A stretch of 64,000 nt of DNA from Halalkalicoccus sp. NIPERK01 (GTDB lineage: Archaea > Halobacteriota > Halobacteria > Halobacteriales > Halalkalicoccaceae), in NCBI RefSeq assembly GCF_030287405.1, contig NZ_JASVVV010000009.1:55753-119752 (forward strand), read 5' to 3'. Every line of letters starts with the position of its first letter. The stretch's first letter is position 1. Position numbers and translations under genes: made by a program. The notes beneath the pieces are model-generated. The model was given only the letters and a program-made list of their open reading frames with translations, was not told the DNA's origin and searched no databases. Positions 43,311 through 52,923 of the stretch are shown piece by piece.

Positions 43311-43510
43311 GAGCAATTTTATATTTTGAAGACGCGTATCGATCGCTTTCACTTGACGTGGGTCGGCAGTCGGCCTAACATCCGACGATAGGTACAAATC
43401 TTTATTCAGCAGTGTAATTTTCACCGACTACAACAAACACTCAACTTCCGTACATTAGTCAAACGGGGGCTAACACTAGACCGTGCGTGGCTACAGCATC
43501 TCTCCCTGCA

Positions 43511-43520
43511 GATTTAAATA
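43511..43520 (+). promoter_or_regulatory. TATA-like box for the SSS transporter operon
   Basis: GATTTAAATA lies about 80-90 bp before the ATG at 43600, in an otherwise GC-balanced region. Transcription would begin near 43545, giving a leader of about 55 nt. A ribosome site GAAGGTGG lies just before the ATG. Confidence 0.4.
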
Positions 43521-43599
43521 CAAGGACGAGAATCATTCCTCATGTTACCTGACCACATGGGGTGCGGCCGGTGTAGTAACTGGATAGAAGGTGGTGCAT

Positions 43600-43917
43600 A
43601 TGTCGTCAATTGATATGCAAGCGTTTCCGATCATCCCTCAAACGACGATTGGGAAGGTGTTCCTAGGAATCATCCTGTTCGCGTGGTTCGCTACAGCTCT
43701 CTCAGTGTTCGGGCTTGTGTTCAACGAACCCGAGTTGATCGGGCCGCTCCCCCAGTCGGCGTTCTGGCACTACCTTTGGTACGGAGTCATGCACCTCGTG
43801 CTGATCGGGACATACATCTTCCTATTCAAGCCGTGGGCCGATACGGTCGACAACACGGTGATTGAACCGGTGCAGGAGCGGGAGTCCGACGAGGCGGAGG
43901 TGATCGTCGGTGAGTGA
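43600..43917 (+). CDS. Small membrane partner of the SSS symporter (DUF3311-like)
   Basis: About 105 residues from ATG 43600 (preceded by GAAGGTGG; two upstream GTG codons are open but less likely). Two hydrophobic spans (about 17-38 and 59-79) with a conserved-looking loop containing PQSAFWHYLWYG, and an acidic tail. Small two-span proteins of this kind precede SSS symporters in many prokaryotes (DUF3311/YhdT-like) and are needed or assumed to be needed for transport. Overlaps the symporter start by 8 nt, so translation is coupled. Confidence 0.75.
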   Translation: MSSIDMQAFPIIPQTTIGKVFLGIILFAWFATALSVFGLVFNEPELIGPLPQSAFWHYLWYGVMHLVLIGTYIFLFKPWADTVDNTVIEPVQERESDEAEVIVGE

Positions 43918-45463
43918 CCTCTTCCTCCTGCAGAGCGGTATTCTGACGCTCCAGAACGTCATCCTGGTGCTCGGTCTCTACATGGCGGTTGTGCTCATAA
44001 TAGCCTACTACGCCAACAAACAGCTAAGCGTTGAACCGTCGGACTACTACCTCGGCGGTGGCCTCGGTACCATCGTCCTGACCGGGACGGTGCTCGCGAC
44101 GTGGTACAGCACGTTCGCATTTTTGGGCGGCCCTGGCACGTACTACTCCAGTGGGACATCGTGGCTGTACTTTGCGTTCTTCAATATCTCGGGGGCGTTC
44201 TTGATCTGGGTGATCGGTACCCGGTTCTGGCTCCTCGGGCAGCGGTTCGGCCATATCACTCCCTCGGACTTGGTGGCGGACTTCTACGAGGGCGACGACG
44301 TCATCCGAATCCTCGTCGCGCTGATCGGGATCCTCGCACTCGTCCCCTACGCTGTCATCCAGCTCACGGGCGCCGCCCAAGCTCTCATCGGCGCCCTTGG
44401 CGTCCCCGAATACTTCACGTGGGGGGTCTTTACCCTCATGGGGATGGTCGCCCTGTATCTCTACGTCGGCGGACTACGAGCCGTCGCGTGGATTGACACT
44501 CTCCAGGGTGCGATCTTCATGAGCATGCTCGTCATCACCGCCGCCGCCGTCGCCTACTGGGCCGGTGGCATCCAGGCAGGCTTCTCACTTGCCCTTGAGA
44601 ACAACCCCGATCTGTGGGTGTTCACCGAAAATGAGTCGCCAGGCGACTGGTACACCGGCGCGCTCATCTGGATGTTCGCGTGGGTGTTCGTCCCGCACAT
44701 GTGGCAGCGGATGCTAATGGCCGACAACCCGAAGGTCATCGCGAAGACCGCGGTTCTGTCCGGGACGGCGGCGCTGTGGATCATCACTTTCTCGGCGCTC
44801 ATCATCGGCGGGGTCAGTTCGGGGCTGATCCAGGAACTCCCGGCGGGGATCGCCGCCGACGGTCTAATGACGTACGTGTACACGCAGTTCGCGCCGGTCG
44901 GCGCGCTCATTATCGTTGTCGCCGCCTTCGCCGCGGGAATGTCGACGATCAGCAGCCAGATCCTGACGACGAGTTCGCTGTTCGTCCGCGACATCGTCAA
45001 GCGGCCGTTCCGACCTGACATGGAGTCCAAGCGCGAGGGGCAGATCGGTCGGTACTTCACTGTCATCTTCTCGCTTGTCGTACTGGCGTTCGCGCTGAGT
45101 CCGGCAGCCGAGCAGGCGATTATCCCACTCGCAACCGACGGCGTCGCGTTGGTACTGCTCTACATCCCCTGCGTGATCGGCCTCTTCTGTTGGGAGGGTG
45201 CCTCCACGGCGGGGACGAAGTGGTCGCTACTTGTCGGACTCGTCTTCATGCAGCTCGCGATCTGGACGCCACTTGGCGGCATGTTCCCGTTCTTTGGTCC
45301 GGCCGTATACGGCCTGGCGCTGACCGCGGTCGTCTACTACATCGTCTCAAAAGTCTCCAATCCCGTGCCTATGGAGCATCAGGAGGAGTACCGCGAGGTG
45401 CTCGTCAAGGGTATGCGTATCCACCGCCCGGATGACTCCGGCGCCACACCCGCTGACGACTGA
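43910..45463 (+). CDS. Sodium:solute symporter (SSS family)
   Basis: A 517-residue membrane protein with about 13 hydrophobic spans. SSS signatures include DYYLGGGLGTIVLTGTVLATW, cut here to DYYLGGGLG, then STFAFLGGPGTYYSSG near 65 and GLRAVAWIDTLQGAIF near 185, and the Na2-site region AAFAAGMSTISSQILTTSSLFVRDI near 340. It imports a small organic solute, for example a carboxylate, amino acid or pantothenate-like compound, with Na+. GTG start at 43910 overlapping the small partner. The downstream genes on the opposite strand are enzymes for glycerate and hydrolases. Confidence 0.92.
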   Translation: MSDLFLLQSGILTLQNVILVLGLYMAVVLIIAYYANKQLSVEPSDYYLGGGLGTIVLTGTVLATWYSTFAFLGGPGTYYSSGTSWLYFAFFNISGAFLIWVIGTRFWLLGQRFGHITPSDLVADFYEGDDVIRILVALIGILALVPYAVIQLTGAAQALIGALGVPEYFTWGVFTLMGMVALYLYVGGLRAVAWIDTLQGAIFMSMLVITAAAVAYWAGGIQAGFSLALENNPDLWVFTENESPGDWYTGALIWMFAWVFVPHMWQRMLMADNPKVIAKTAVLSGTAALWIITFSALIIGGVSSGLIQELPAGIAADGLMTYVYTQFAPVGALIIVVAAFAAGMSTISSQILTTSSLFVRDIVKRPFRPDMESKREGQIGRYFTVIFSLVVLAFALSPAAEQAIIPLATDGVALVLLYIPCVIGLFCWEGASTAGTKWSLLVGLVFMQLAIWTPLGGMFPFFGPAVYGLALTAVVYYIVSKVSNPVPMEHQEEYREVLVKGMRIHRPDDSGATPADD

Positions 45464-45626
45464 CGGCGTCGCCTCCGGACCGTTCTCTCCGTATTTTTCC
45501 GCGCAATCAAAAGCCGCGCGTTCCTCGCCCGACGTGACGCGGCGGTCCTCCCTGGTAGCGAGTTGACTCGCTCGGCCGCTGTCACGAGTTGACCACGAGC
45601 GGGTCCTCGAGTCCCGCGAGCGCCCC

Positions 45627-46904
45627 TCAGCGGCCGCCGCGCACGGCCGACCACGCCGGGTACGACGCCGCCCCGCCGAGTTCTGCCTCGATCTCCAACA
45701 GGCGGTTGTACTGCTCAACCCGCTCGCTCCGCGTCACACCCGTCTTGATCTGCCCAGCGCCGAGGCCGACCGTCAGCTCGGCGAGCCAGCTGTCGGGCGT
45801 CTGTCCGGACCGCTCTGAGACCTGCACGCCGTAGCCGGCGTCGACGGCTGCGGCCATCGCGTCCATGGCTTCTGACACCGTCCCGACCTGGTTGACCTTC
45901 AGGAGGAGCGCGTTCGCCGCGCCGAGATCGACCGCGCGCGCAACGCGGGCGGGGTCCGTCGCGAACAGGTCATCGCCAACGATCTGGACATCAAGTCGAT
46001 CAGCGAGCCGTGCGAATCCAGAGAGGTCCTCCTCGTAGAGCGGATCTTCTATCGACACGATCGGGAACGTCTCCGCGAGTTCCCCGTAGACATCGAACAG
46101 TTCATCCCAGGTCAAGTCCTCGCCGCCGTACTGGTAGGTCTCGGACTCGAGGTCGTAGAGGTGTGTCGCCGCCGCGTCGAGCGCCAGTCCGAATTCGTCG
46201 TCATAGCCCAGTCGCTCGATCGCCCGCAACTCGGCGTCGAGCGCGTCGTGTGCGTCGTCCATCGGCGGCGTATACCCTCCCTCGTCGCCGACGTTGAGCG
46301 ACGAGGCGCCCCATTCGTCCTTGAGAAGGTCGCCGAGTTCGTAATACACCTCGGCGCTCTTTCGGAGTGCGCTCTCGAAGGAGTTGGTCCCGATCGGGAC
46401 GACTTGGTGCTCCTGGAAGTCGAGGCCGCTCTCGGCGAGCTCTCCGCCCTCGATCATATCGAAAAAAGGGATGGGAAGAAGCGATGCGTCTACGCCGCCC
46501 ACGTACCGGTACAGTGGCAGTCCGACGCTGGCCGCGCCCGCCTGCAGCGTCGCGAGTGAGACGCCGGTCAGCGCATTGGCGCCAAGGTTCGAGCGGTCAT
46601 CGGTCCCGTCAAGTGTGACGAGCCGCTCGTCGACCGTCCGCTGGCGGGTGACGGAGAGCCCCGAGAGTTCGGGTGCGATCACCTCGGTCACGTTTCGGAC
46701 CGCACGGCTAACGCCCTGTCCTCGGTAGCGCTCGCCGCCGTCGCGCACCTCGACTGCCTCGTTCGCCCCCCTGGATCTGCCATGGGGAACGTCCGCCCGC
46801 CCCACAGACCCGCCGCTGGTCACGACCTCTACCCGAAGCGTCGGCTCCAGACGTCCGTCGAGGATCTCGCGCGCGTCGACCGCCTCGATCGTCTCTCCAG
46901 CCAT
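45627..46904 (-). CDS. Divergent enolase paralogue
   Basis: A 425-residue enolase-family protein. Metal and catalytic segments are present: GDEGGYTPP near 213, ALDAAATHLY near 240, IVSIEDPLYEED near 285, VGDDLFATD near 310 and the catalytic Lys in LLLKVNQVGT near 335. Two deviations from canonical enolase stand out. The flexible loop that normally reads SGASTG is PHGRSRGANEA, and the substrate-contacting SHRSGET is SERSGQT, changing the His. It still ends with the typical QIKTGVTRSERVEQYNRL (cut here). Reaction: 2-phosphoglycerate to phosphoenolpyruvate, or a close variant. The glycerate 2-kinase gene 24 bp upstream would supply 2-phosphoglycerate, so a glycerate-to-PEP branch is likely. Confidence 0.85.
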   Translation of the reverse strand: MAGETIEAVDAREILDGRLEPTLRVEVVTSGGSVGRADVPHGRSRGANEAVEVRDGGERYRGQGVSRAVRNVTEVIAPELSGLSVTRQRTVDERLVTLDGTDDRSNLGANALTGVSLATLQAGAASVGLPLYRYVGGVDASLLPIPFFDMIEGGELAESGLDFQEHQVVPIGTNSFESALRKSAEVYYELGDLLKDEWGASSLNVGDEGGYTPPMDDAHDALDAELRAIERLGYDDEFGLALDAAATHLYDLESETYQYGGEDLTWDELFDVYGELAETFPIVSIEDPLYEEDLSGFARLADRLDVQIVGDDLFATDPARVARAVDLGAANALLLKVNQVGTVSEAMDAMAAAVDAGYGVQVSERSGQTPDSWLAELTVGLGAGQIKTGVTRSERVEQYNRLLEIEAELGGAASYPAWSAVRGGR

Positions 46905-46928
46905 GCCACGACCTCTCGATCCGACGTG

Positions 46929-48308
46929 TTAAAGTCTCCGTGCGAGGATCACGCAAAGATCCATCAGGTTCGTGTGCGTCGGCCCTGTCCGGATCGCGTC
47001 CCCGACGTGGTCGAGGACGACCGTCGAGTCGTGGTTCTTCAACCCCTCTTGGACGGGGCGGCCATGGGCTTCGGCCCGGGCAACAGTCTCGCCGTCGACA
47101 ATACCGCCCGCGACGTCTGTCGGACCGTCGGTCCCATCGGTCCCGATAAACGCACCGACAACCCCTTCGAGGCCGTCGATCCCCCGGGCGAACCCAAGCG
47201 CCGTCTCCTGGTTCGGGCCGCCCAATCCCGCCGGCTCGGAGACGGAGACCGTTGTCTCGCCCCCCGAGACGAGCGCGCAAGGGGGTGCGACCGGCCGTCT
47301 GTGCGTCGCCGCTTCCCTCGCGATGCCGGCGAGCACGCGCCCGACCGCCCGGCTCTCGCCCTCGATCGTCGTTGAGAGTAAAAGCGGCTCGTACCCCAGC
47401 GTCCGCGCGCACTCGACGGCCGCCTCGCAGACATCCACCGCGGTGGCCAGCGTCACGTTATCAACCACGTCGACCGGTCCGATCTCCGGCGTCTTTGCTT
47501 TCGCGAGGGCCTGCCGAACGTCGCGGGGGACCGCGTCCAAGAGATCTAGGCCGTTGAGCACCTCGACAGCCTCGGCCGGGTCGACCTCGTCGACGACGGT
47601 CGGTCCCCACGGCTCGCCAGCGACCTCGTCGACGACGATCAGTCCGACACCCGTAGCCGGCGCGATCCGTTCAGCGAGCCGCCCCCCCTTCACCTGGGAG
47701 AGACACTTCCGCACCGCGTTCACCTCTTCGATTGGTGCCCCTGACCGGAGGAGCAGGTCGGTCGTCGTCCGGAGGTCTGAGAGGGTGACGTCGTCCGGCG
47801 CGGCCAGGAGCGAAGAGGCGCCGCCGGTGATGCAGACGAAGATGAGGTCGCCGTCCTCGGCCCCGGTGGCGACGTCAAAGACGGCGTCGGCCGCGCGGAC
47901 GCTCGCCTCCGTGGGCAGGGGGTGGCCTGCCTCGAGCACCCGGACGCGATCGCTCTCCTCGGCGCCGCCGGCCTTCTCGACGGCGAGCGATTCGATTACG
48001 TCCGCGGCCCCCTCAAGCAGGTCGACGACCGCCTCGACCAGCGCTTGCGAGCCCTTGCCTGCGCCGACGACGAACACACGCTCGACATTGGCGATATCGT
48101 ACTCGACACCGCCGATCGTGAAGATGCCCTCGGTGGGTCTCTCCACCTCCCGATCGAGAAGCCGATGCGGGTGGACGGCGGCGATGGCATCTTCTATCAC
48201 GTCGAGGGCTGCGCGACGGAGGTCCGCTTCGGGGCCGTCGATGAGGTCCTCTCGGTTTCGGATCGTCCCGTTCGCGGTATCGGCCTCTCCCGGTCGGTCG
48301 GCGGTCAC
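46929..48308 (-). CDS. Glycerate 2-kinase (MOFRL family)
   Basis: 459 residues from a GTG at 48306-48308, which overlaps the upstream gene's TGA as GTGA; a longer frame reaching 48461 starts inside that gene and is Arg-rich, so I reject it. The N-terminal DUF4147 domain has FVVGAGKGSQAL near 75 and CITGGASSLLAAP near 155 with VNAVRKCLSQVKGG near 190. The C-terminal MOFRL domain has ALVSGGETTVSV near 340, GPNQETALGFA and AFIGTDGTDGPTDVAGGIVDG, cut here. The enzyme phosphorylates D-glycerate on C2 with ATP. Central position between a hydrolase-like gene and the enolase suggests the imported or hydrolysed compound ends as glycerate. Confidence 0.9.
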   Translation of the reverse strand: MTADRPGEADTANGTIRNREDLIDGPEADLRRAALDVIEDAIAAVHPHRLLDREVERPTEGIFTIGGVEYDIANVERVFVVGAGKGSQALVEAVVDLLEGAADVIESLAVEKAGGAEESDRVRVLEAGHPLPTEASVRAADAVFDVATGAEDGDLIFVCITGGASSLLAAPDDVTLSDLRTTTDLLLRSGAPIEEVNAVRKCLSQVKGGRLAERIAPATGVGLIVVDEVAGEPWGPTVVDEVDPAEAVEVLNGLDLLDAVPRDVRQALAKAKTPEIGPVDVVDNVTLATAVDVCEAAVECARTLGYEPLLLSTTIEGESRAVGRVLAGIAREAATHRRPVAPPCALVSGGETTVSVSEPAGLGGPNQETALGFARGIDGLEGVVGAFIGTDGTDGPTDVAGGIVDGETVARAEAHGRPVQEGLKNHDSTVVLDHVGDAIRTGPTHTNLMDLCVILARRL

Positions 48309-49165
48309 GGCGACAGTCCGAGCGCGCGCGCAGGGTTCTCCGCGACGAGGGTCCAAAGGTCCTCCTCGGACACGCCCGCCTCGCGCACACCGCGGGCGAA
48401 CTCGCGGAACCCCTCGATCGGGGGATTGTCCCGCTGGCCGAGGTCCGTCGCCAGGAGACACGACTCGACACCGATCTTGTTGACCGCGTCAGCGACCCGT
48501 TCGACAGTGTGCCCTTCGGTGCTCCGTACGGAGTACGCACAGTACTCCAGGATCGCACCCATCTCCGCGAGCCGCCGCTGCTCGTCGACAGAGAGGTTGA
48601 CGACGCGGAAAAACGGGTGGTTGACGATGACACGGACGCCCGCGTCTGCGCACGCGGCGACGACGGCCTCCGTCTCCGCCGCGCTCGCATGGCCAGTTCC
48701 CAGCGTCGCGTCGTAGGACCCCACGAAGTCAATGATCTCGGCTACGCGCTCTGTCACCTCTCCGTTGCGCGCGACAGTAAGCTCCTCGCTCGGTCCCGGG
48801 ATCCGCTGACCGACGAAGCGGGACGTGCCCGCCTCGCGCCACTGACGGGCGTGATTCGCGCTCCACGCGGTCGGCAGCCAGACCACTTTCGCCCCGAGCT
48901 TCAGGGCAGTCTCCGCCGCATCGATGTTGAGGCCGCCGACGGCGCCATTCAACGCGATTCCGCCGTGGAGTACCTCCTCACCGACCGCGTCGTTCACGAG
49001 GTCGACACGGCCGACGGTCGGGACGACGTGGCTCTTCACGACCACTCCTTGCATGCCCGCATCGACGGCCGCCCTCGCCAGTTCGAGGTCCGTCAGGTTC
49101 CGCTCGATGAGGTCGGGAGCGGTGTGTACGTGGATGTCTATTGCGTCTGCGAGAATGTCCGTCAT
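48305..49165 (-). CDS. DUF6282/amidohydrolase-like metal-dependent hydrolase
   Basis: 286 residues from ATG 49163-49165, chosen for the strong CGGAGG ribosome site 7-12 bp upstream; longer in-frame starts lie in non-conserved sequence. The HVH motif (IDIHVHTAPD) near residue 10 is the first metal site of a PHP/amidohydrolase-type barrel, and VVVKSHVVPT near 44, TGHASAAE near 183 and IVNHPFF near 207 add His residues. The family (DUF6282) is uncharacterised. It is coupled to glycerate 2-kinase by the 4-nt GTGA overlap, so it is probably in the same pathway, perhaps opening a ring or cleaving an amide to release glycerate or a precursor. Confidence 0.8.
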   Translation of the reverse strand: MTDILADAIDIHVHTAPDLIERNLTDLELARAAVDAGMQGVVVKSHVVPTVGRVDLVNDAVGEEVLHGGIALNGAVGGLNIDAAETALKLGAKVVWLPTAWSANHARQWREAGTSRFVGQRIPGPSEELTVARNGEVTERVAEIIDFVGSYDATLGTGHASAAETEAVVAACADAGVRVIVNHPFFRVVNLSVDEQRRLAEMGAILEYCAYSVRSTEGHTVERVADAVNKIGVESCLLATDLGQRDNPPIEGFREFARGVREAGVSEEDLWTLVAENPARALGLSP

Positions 49166-49328
49166 CTGTGCGCCTCCGCGGAGATTCCGATCGTCCGTGT
49201 CTCGGTGAGCGTTGTCATCATCCGTCTGTCTCCAGCGCGCTCGTCGCGAGGGCAACACCCCGCGAGCCGTCAAGCGCGTTTCACTCTCCGTAATCCTTTT
49301 TACATCATAAAATGCTGCTACTGTCACA

Positions 49329-50384
49329 TATGGGAGATCTTCACAAGTATTCGCATGAGACGTTCACGGTAGTGGCGGTCCAAGCGTCGCCCGGTTACCT
49401 CGACAGGGAGGCGTTCGTGGAGAAGACGTGTTGACTAGTCCGGAAGGCAGCCGGTAACGGCGCCAAGGTGATCGGCTTCCCGGAGACGTACATCCCGGTT
49501 ATCCATACTGGAACTGGGTGAACACCCCGATCGACGACTACGACTGGTACAAGCGGTATACCGTGGACAGTCAGTGGGTGTGCCTGGTCCGCCGACCGAC
49601 CGCCTCTGCGTGGTCGCCGATCAGGAGAACATCTACCTCGTGATCGGCGTCTGTGAGCGCGGCCCGGCGACGACCGGGACACTCTACAACACACATCTCG
49701 TCATCAGCGACGAGGGCGAGCTGCTCGGCAAGCACCGGAAGATCATCCCTACCCACGCCGAGAAGCTCTCGTGGGGCCGCGGCGACGGCTCCTCGATCCG
49801 GACCTACGACACGCCGTACAGAACAGCTCGGCACCCTCGCCTGCGGGGAGAGCACAAACTCTCTGGCCCGCTACGCGTTCATGGCGCAGTGCTAGCAGCT
49901 ACACGTCTCCAACTATCCGGCGTTCCACTTCAACCAGGAGTACGACATTGCGGTGGCGACGAAGATCCGGTCGCACACGCACGCCTTCGAGGAGAAGCTC
50001 TTCAACATCGTCTCGATCGAGTACTTCGACGAGGTTTGCGAGACCGACCGGGCCGAAGAGTTGCTCGGCGGGAAGAACCAGGGGTACTTCACCGCGGTCG
50101 TGGGCCCGACGGACGAGATTCTGGCCGGACCGCTCGACGACAAAAAGGGCATCGTCTACGCCGAGTTCGACCTTGAATCGACGATCAAGCAGAAGCTGAT
50201 GCACGACGTCATCGGCCAGTACAATCGATTCGACATTTTCAAGTTCGGCGTGAACCGCAACCGGCTGAAGCCCCTCCACGAGCGAGGAGAACGAGAGGTG
50301 CCCGGCCTAGAGGCAACGGACGGTCGCCAGCGCGAGTCCCAACGGGACGAGGAACCGGTGGAAGCAGAGCCAAACTTCCCCTGA
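49329..50384 (+). pseudogene. Nitrilase-type carbon-nitrogen hydrolase, multiply broken
   Basis: Pieces in all three frames rebuild a nitrilase. The ATG at 49329 opens TFTVVAVQASPGYLDREA and then hits a TGA after about 36 codons; the same frame continues NGAKVIGFPETYIPV with the catalytic Glu. Another frame gives YLVIGVCERG and LLGKHRKIIPTHAEKLSW with the catalytic Lys, then GTLACGESTNSLARYAFMAQ (cut) with the Cys, then a stop, then SNYPAFHFNQEYDIAVATKIRSH and the long C-terminus to 50384 in frame. At least four lesions. Nitrilases turn nitriles into acids and ammonia. Inactive here. It faces away from the DUF6282 gene across a shared promoter region. Confidence 0.85.
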
Positions 50385-50808
50385 TGAGCCCAACCGACTA
50401 TGGGTACGGACCTCGCGCCCGCAAGCGCGAGAACTACCCAGTAACCCAGACGTGGACGCGAGCGCAGCGAACACGACATCGAAGACGGATGATGCCCAAC
50501 CCCTTCCATGATGTTCGATAGCGACGCCGTGAACTGCCTCTGGATCAAGCCTCGGGACACTCTTGCTGTATTCTCTGTAGAGATTCTCACCATCGACTCG
50601 TACCGATGCTCGAAGACTGACTCTGACCGTCACACGTCGGGAAACCTCGCTGAACGGCCGGCCAATCCCAGACGCTAGATCCGGCGATCCCGCGTATCCG
50701 GCGGCTCGACGTGTCTGAGGGTGACTCAGTCTGTCAGTACCTCCGTCTATTTCCCGGAAACTCGGAATCTCCGTTATGTTTTTGACACATACCGATCGAC
50801 CTCCAAGT
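50385..50808. other. Intergenic stretch, no supported gene
   Basis: About 420 bp between the broken nitrilase and the UspA gene. Long open frames on the minus strand are Arg/Ser-rich and look like shadows of GC-rich codons. TTATGTTTTTGACAC near 50775-50789 may serve the UspA gene, about 20-30 bp from its ATG. Confidence 0.4.
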
Positions 50809-51207
50809 ATGACCGAGCATGTGCTAGTCGCCGTGGACAACTCGGATCCGGCTCGGAAAGCGGTCGACTTCGTCCACTCGACCTTCCCCAACGCCGAGGT
50901 TACGCTTCTACACGTCACGATCCCGATGATCGACACGGCGATATACGAGGACCCGCCGGACCTCGAGGAGATGCGAGAGCGCTTAGCGGAGTTCGAAGAC
51001 GAGTTGACTGAGGCCGGAATCTCGGTCGACGTCGAAGTAGTCACGGGCCGACCTCGACGAGAGATCGTTGACTACGCCGAGACGGCTGACGTGGACCACG
51101 TCATCGTCGGTAGTCACGGCCGGACCGGCCCCACGCGGGTGCTCCTCGGCAGCGTCGCCGAAACGGTGGCCCGCAGGTCGCCGGTACCCGTCACGATCGT
51201 CCGCTGA
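50809..51207 (+). CDS. Universal stress protein, UspA family
   Basis: 132 residues from ATG 50809 (MTEHVLVAVDNSDPA), the normal Usp start; an upstream in-frame ATG adds 11 residues without homology. The ATP-binding signature GSHGRTGPTRVLLGSVAETV is complete (G-x2-G-x9-G-S). Strands VTLLHVTIP and VDVEVVTG and the final VPVTIV are as in the family. A predicted ATP-binding stress protein, cytoplasmic, dimeric. It is more GC-rich and less similar to the UspA at 2075, so the two are not recent duplicates. Confidence 0.9.
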   Translation: MTEHVLVAVDNSDPARKAVDFVHSTFPNAEVTLLHVTIPMIDTAIYEDPPDLEEMRERLAEFEDELTEAGISVDVEVVTGRPRREIVDYAETADVDHVIVGSHGRTGPTRVLLGSVAETVARRSPVPVTIVR

Positions 51208-51303
51208 GTTCTGTTCGAACTCTCCGCTGTGCCGGTCCGACAGGCGTCCGGGTTACGTTCCTGCTTGCACAATTGTTATCGTCCACCATTCTGTACCTCG
51301 GCC

Positions 51304-51849
51304 ATGGCTCGAGTGCCGTACGCGGTCGACGAGGACTTAGATCCGGAGTATCGGGATCTCGTCGTCTCGTCGTTGCAGCCAGGCAAACGGGTGAACGTAT
51401 ACAGCGCCGTCGGGAATAACCAAGAGGTGCTCGCCGGATTACGCGGGTTCCTCGGCGCACTCTGGAGCGACTCGGGGCTTTCGGATCGTCAGCGAGAACT
51501 CCTGATCCTAACCGTCGCCTCGGAGATCGGATCGGCCTACGAATGGCACCAGCACGTCAATATCGCGACCGATTTGGGGATTTCGGAGGGCGAGATCCGT
51601 GCGATCGCTCGCGACGAGCGCCCGCCCTTCTCCGAGGAGGAACGGGCGCTCGTCGCGTACGGGCGGGCGGTCATCCGTGGACGGGTGACAGACGCCCACC
51701 ACGAGGCGCTAGCGGAATACCTCGACGACAGAGCGGTCGTCGGCGCGGCGGCAGTGGCCGCCGCGTACCTCGCACTCGGGCGGGTCATCGACGCCCTAGG
51801 AGTCGAACTCGAGTCCAGCGAGGAGTTCGTGGGATGGGAGGTCAAGTGA
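51304..51849 (+). CDS. Carboxymuconolactone decarboxylase-family protein (no CxxC)
   Basis: 181 residues from ATG 51304; an earlier in-frame start lies in non-conserved sequence. The CMD fold is seen in LSDRQRELLILTVASEIGSAYEWHQHVNIATDLG, cut here to SAYEWHQH, with Glu, Trp and His in E-W-x-x-H, and SEEERALVAYGRAVIRG after it. AhpD-type relatives have C-x-x-C in that helix; this one does not, so it is closer to decarboxylase or structural subfamily members. The role could be proton transfer or decarboxylation on a lactone or keto acid. The gene precedes the creatininase-family gene by about 85 bp. Confidence 0.85.
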   Translation: MARVPYAVDEDLDPEYRDLVVSSLQPGKRVNVYSAVGNNQEVLAGLRGFLGALWSDSGLSDRQRELLILTVASEIGSAYEWHQHVNIATDLGISEGEIRAIARDERPPFSEEERALVAYGRAVIRGRVTDAHHEALAEYLDDRAVVGAAAVAAAYLALGRVIDALGVELESSEEFVGWEVK

Positions 51850-51934
51850 TGTGCACAGCGAATCCAATCCGGACGGTCTGCGCCTCAACCACGACCTCCG
51901 ACCCGGTAGCTCTCGCGTGCGGAGGTGAGACCGC

Positions 51935-52717
51935 GTGACCAATTCCGTTCGACTGCAGGAGCTCTCCTGGCGGGACGTCGAGACGTACCTCGACCAGCAC
52001 TCGACACCAACGGCTGTCGTGCCGATCGGCTCGACGGAGCAGCATGGTCCGCACCTCCCGCTTGGCGTCGACGCGTTCCAGGCACGGGATATCGCCGAGG
52101 GGATCGCCGAGAGCACCAACGCGCTCGCGACGCCACCGATCTGGTACGGGGATGCGAACCATCACCTGGGCTTCCCGGGGACGGTCTCGCTGTCGCCGGA
52201 AACGGTTGTGGCGGTACTCGGCGACGTCTACGCGAGCCTCGCCGGCCACGGGTTCGAGAACGTCGTGACCGTCAACGGCCACCGCGTCGCGAACCTCCCG
52301 GCGATCCAGACAGCAATGAAGGAGGCGGCAGAAGACTATCCCGAGGTGTCGTTCGTCGCTATCGACCCCCTCCGGATCGGTATGCGCCTGCACCGCGAAC
52401 TGCGCGACGGCGATCCTGAGGACGGCATGCACGGTGGGGAGTTCGAAACCTCGTTCATGCTCGCGCGGTACCCCGACCTCGTCGATGAGGACTCCTTCGT
52501 CCCGGAGACGAGCGACCCTCCGACGGACTACCACACGAACGACCTCGTCACGCCGGATGACCGCGTCCTCTCGCCGAGCCCCCGTCACACTCCCGAGAAC
52601 GGCAACCTCGGGCACGTCGGCGACCCGACCATGTCGAGCGCCGAGAAGGGGGAGACGATCTATGAGGGAATCGTCGAGGCCGGCATCGACGTGGTGACCC
52701 AGCTAATCGAGGAGTGA
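51935..52717 (+). CDS. Creatininase-family amidohydrolase
   Basis: 260 residues from a GTG at 51935. The family core is complete: VVPIGSTEQHGPHLPLGVDAF with metal Glu and His near 31-42 (cut here), GYxx-like WYGDANHHLGFPGTVSL near 69-85, VVTVNGHRVANLPA near 108 and DGMHGGEFETSFMLARYP near 158. The usual NGHGGN is NGHRVAN, a small change. Creatininases and formamide/imide hydrolases of this type open cyclic amides or remove amine groups with two metal ions. Flanked by two CMD-family genes in the same direction. Together with DUF6282 and cyclase-family hydrolases it indicates breakdown of a cyclic amide or imide. Confidence 0.88.
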   Translation: MTNSVRLQELSWRDVETYLDQHSTPTAVVPIGSTEQHGPHLPLGVDAFQARDIAEGIAESTNALATPPIWYGDANHHLGFPGTVSLSPETVVAVLGDVYASLAGHGFENVVTVNGHRVANLPAIQTAMKEAAEDYPEVSFVAIDPLRIGMRLHRELRDGDPEDGMHGGEFETSFMLARYPDLVDEDSFVPETSDPPTDYHTNDLVTPDDRVLSPSPRHTPENGNLGHVGDPTMSSAEKGETIYEGIVEAGIDVVTQLIEE

Positions 52718-52923
52718 CAGAGTCCGACGCGGGATGGAGACACTGCCGCACCAGTAGGGACACCCCAGGAGGTTTGTTTCCGGGAAACGACGAGATTACC
52801 CCCCATTCGCCGGCGCGTTCGATCCACCCACTAGGCCGGATATAATTGTATGGCTCCTCGCGGTGGTGAGAATTGGCCGACCTCCGGGATGCATTTATCT
52901 CGACCGGATACATGGGAGCTGAC

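Noticed and set aside
46972..48483. A 500-codon open frame on the plus strand opposite glycerate 2-kinase
   Set aside because: It is rich in Ser, Arg, Thr and Pro with no domain resemblance and is explained by GC-rich codons of the minus-strand gene, whose MOFRL motifs are clear.
49329..49440. In-frame TGA in the nitrilase as selenocysteine
   Set aside because: The position is not a catalytic one, no SECIS-like element is evident and several other frameshifts and stops follow.
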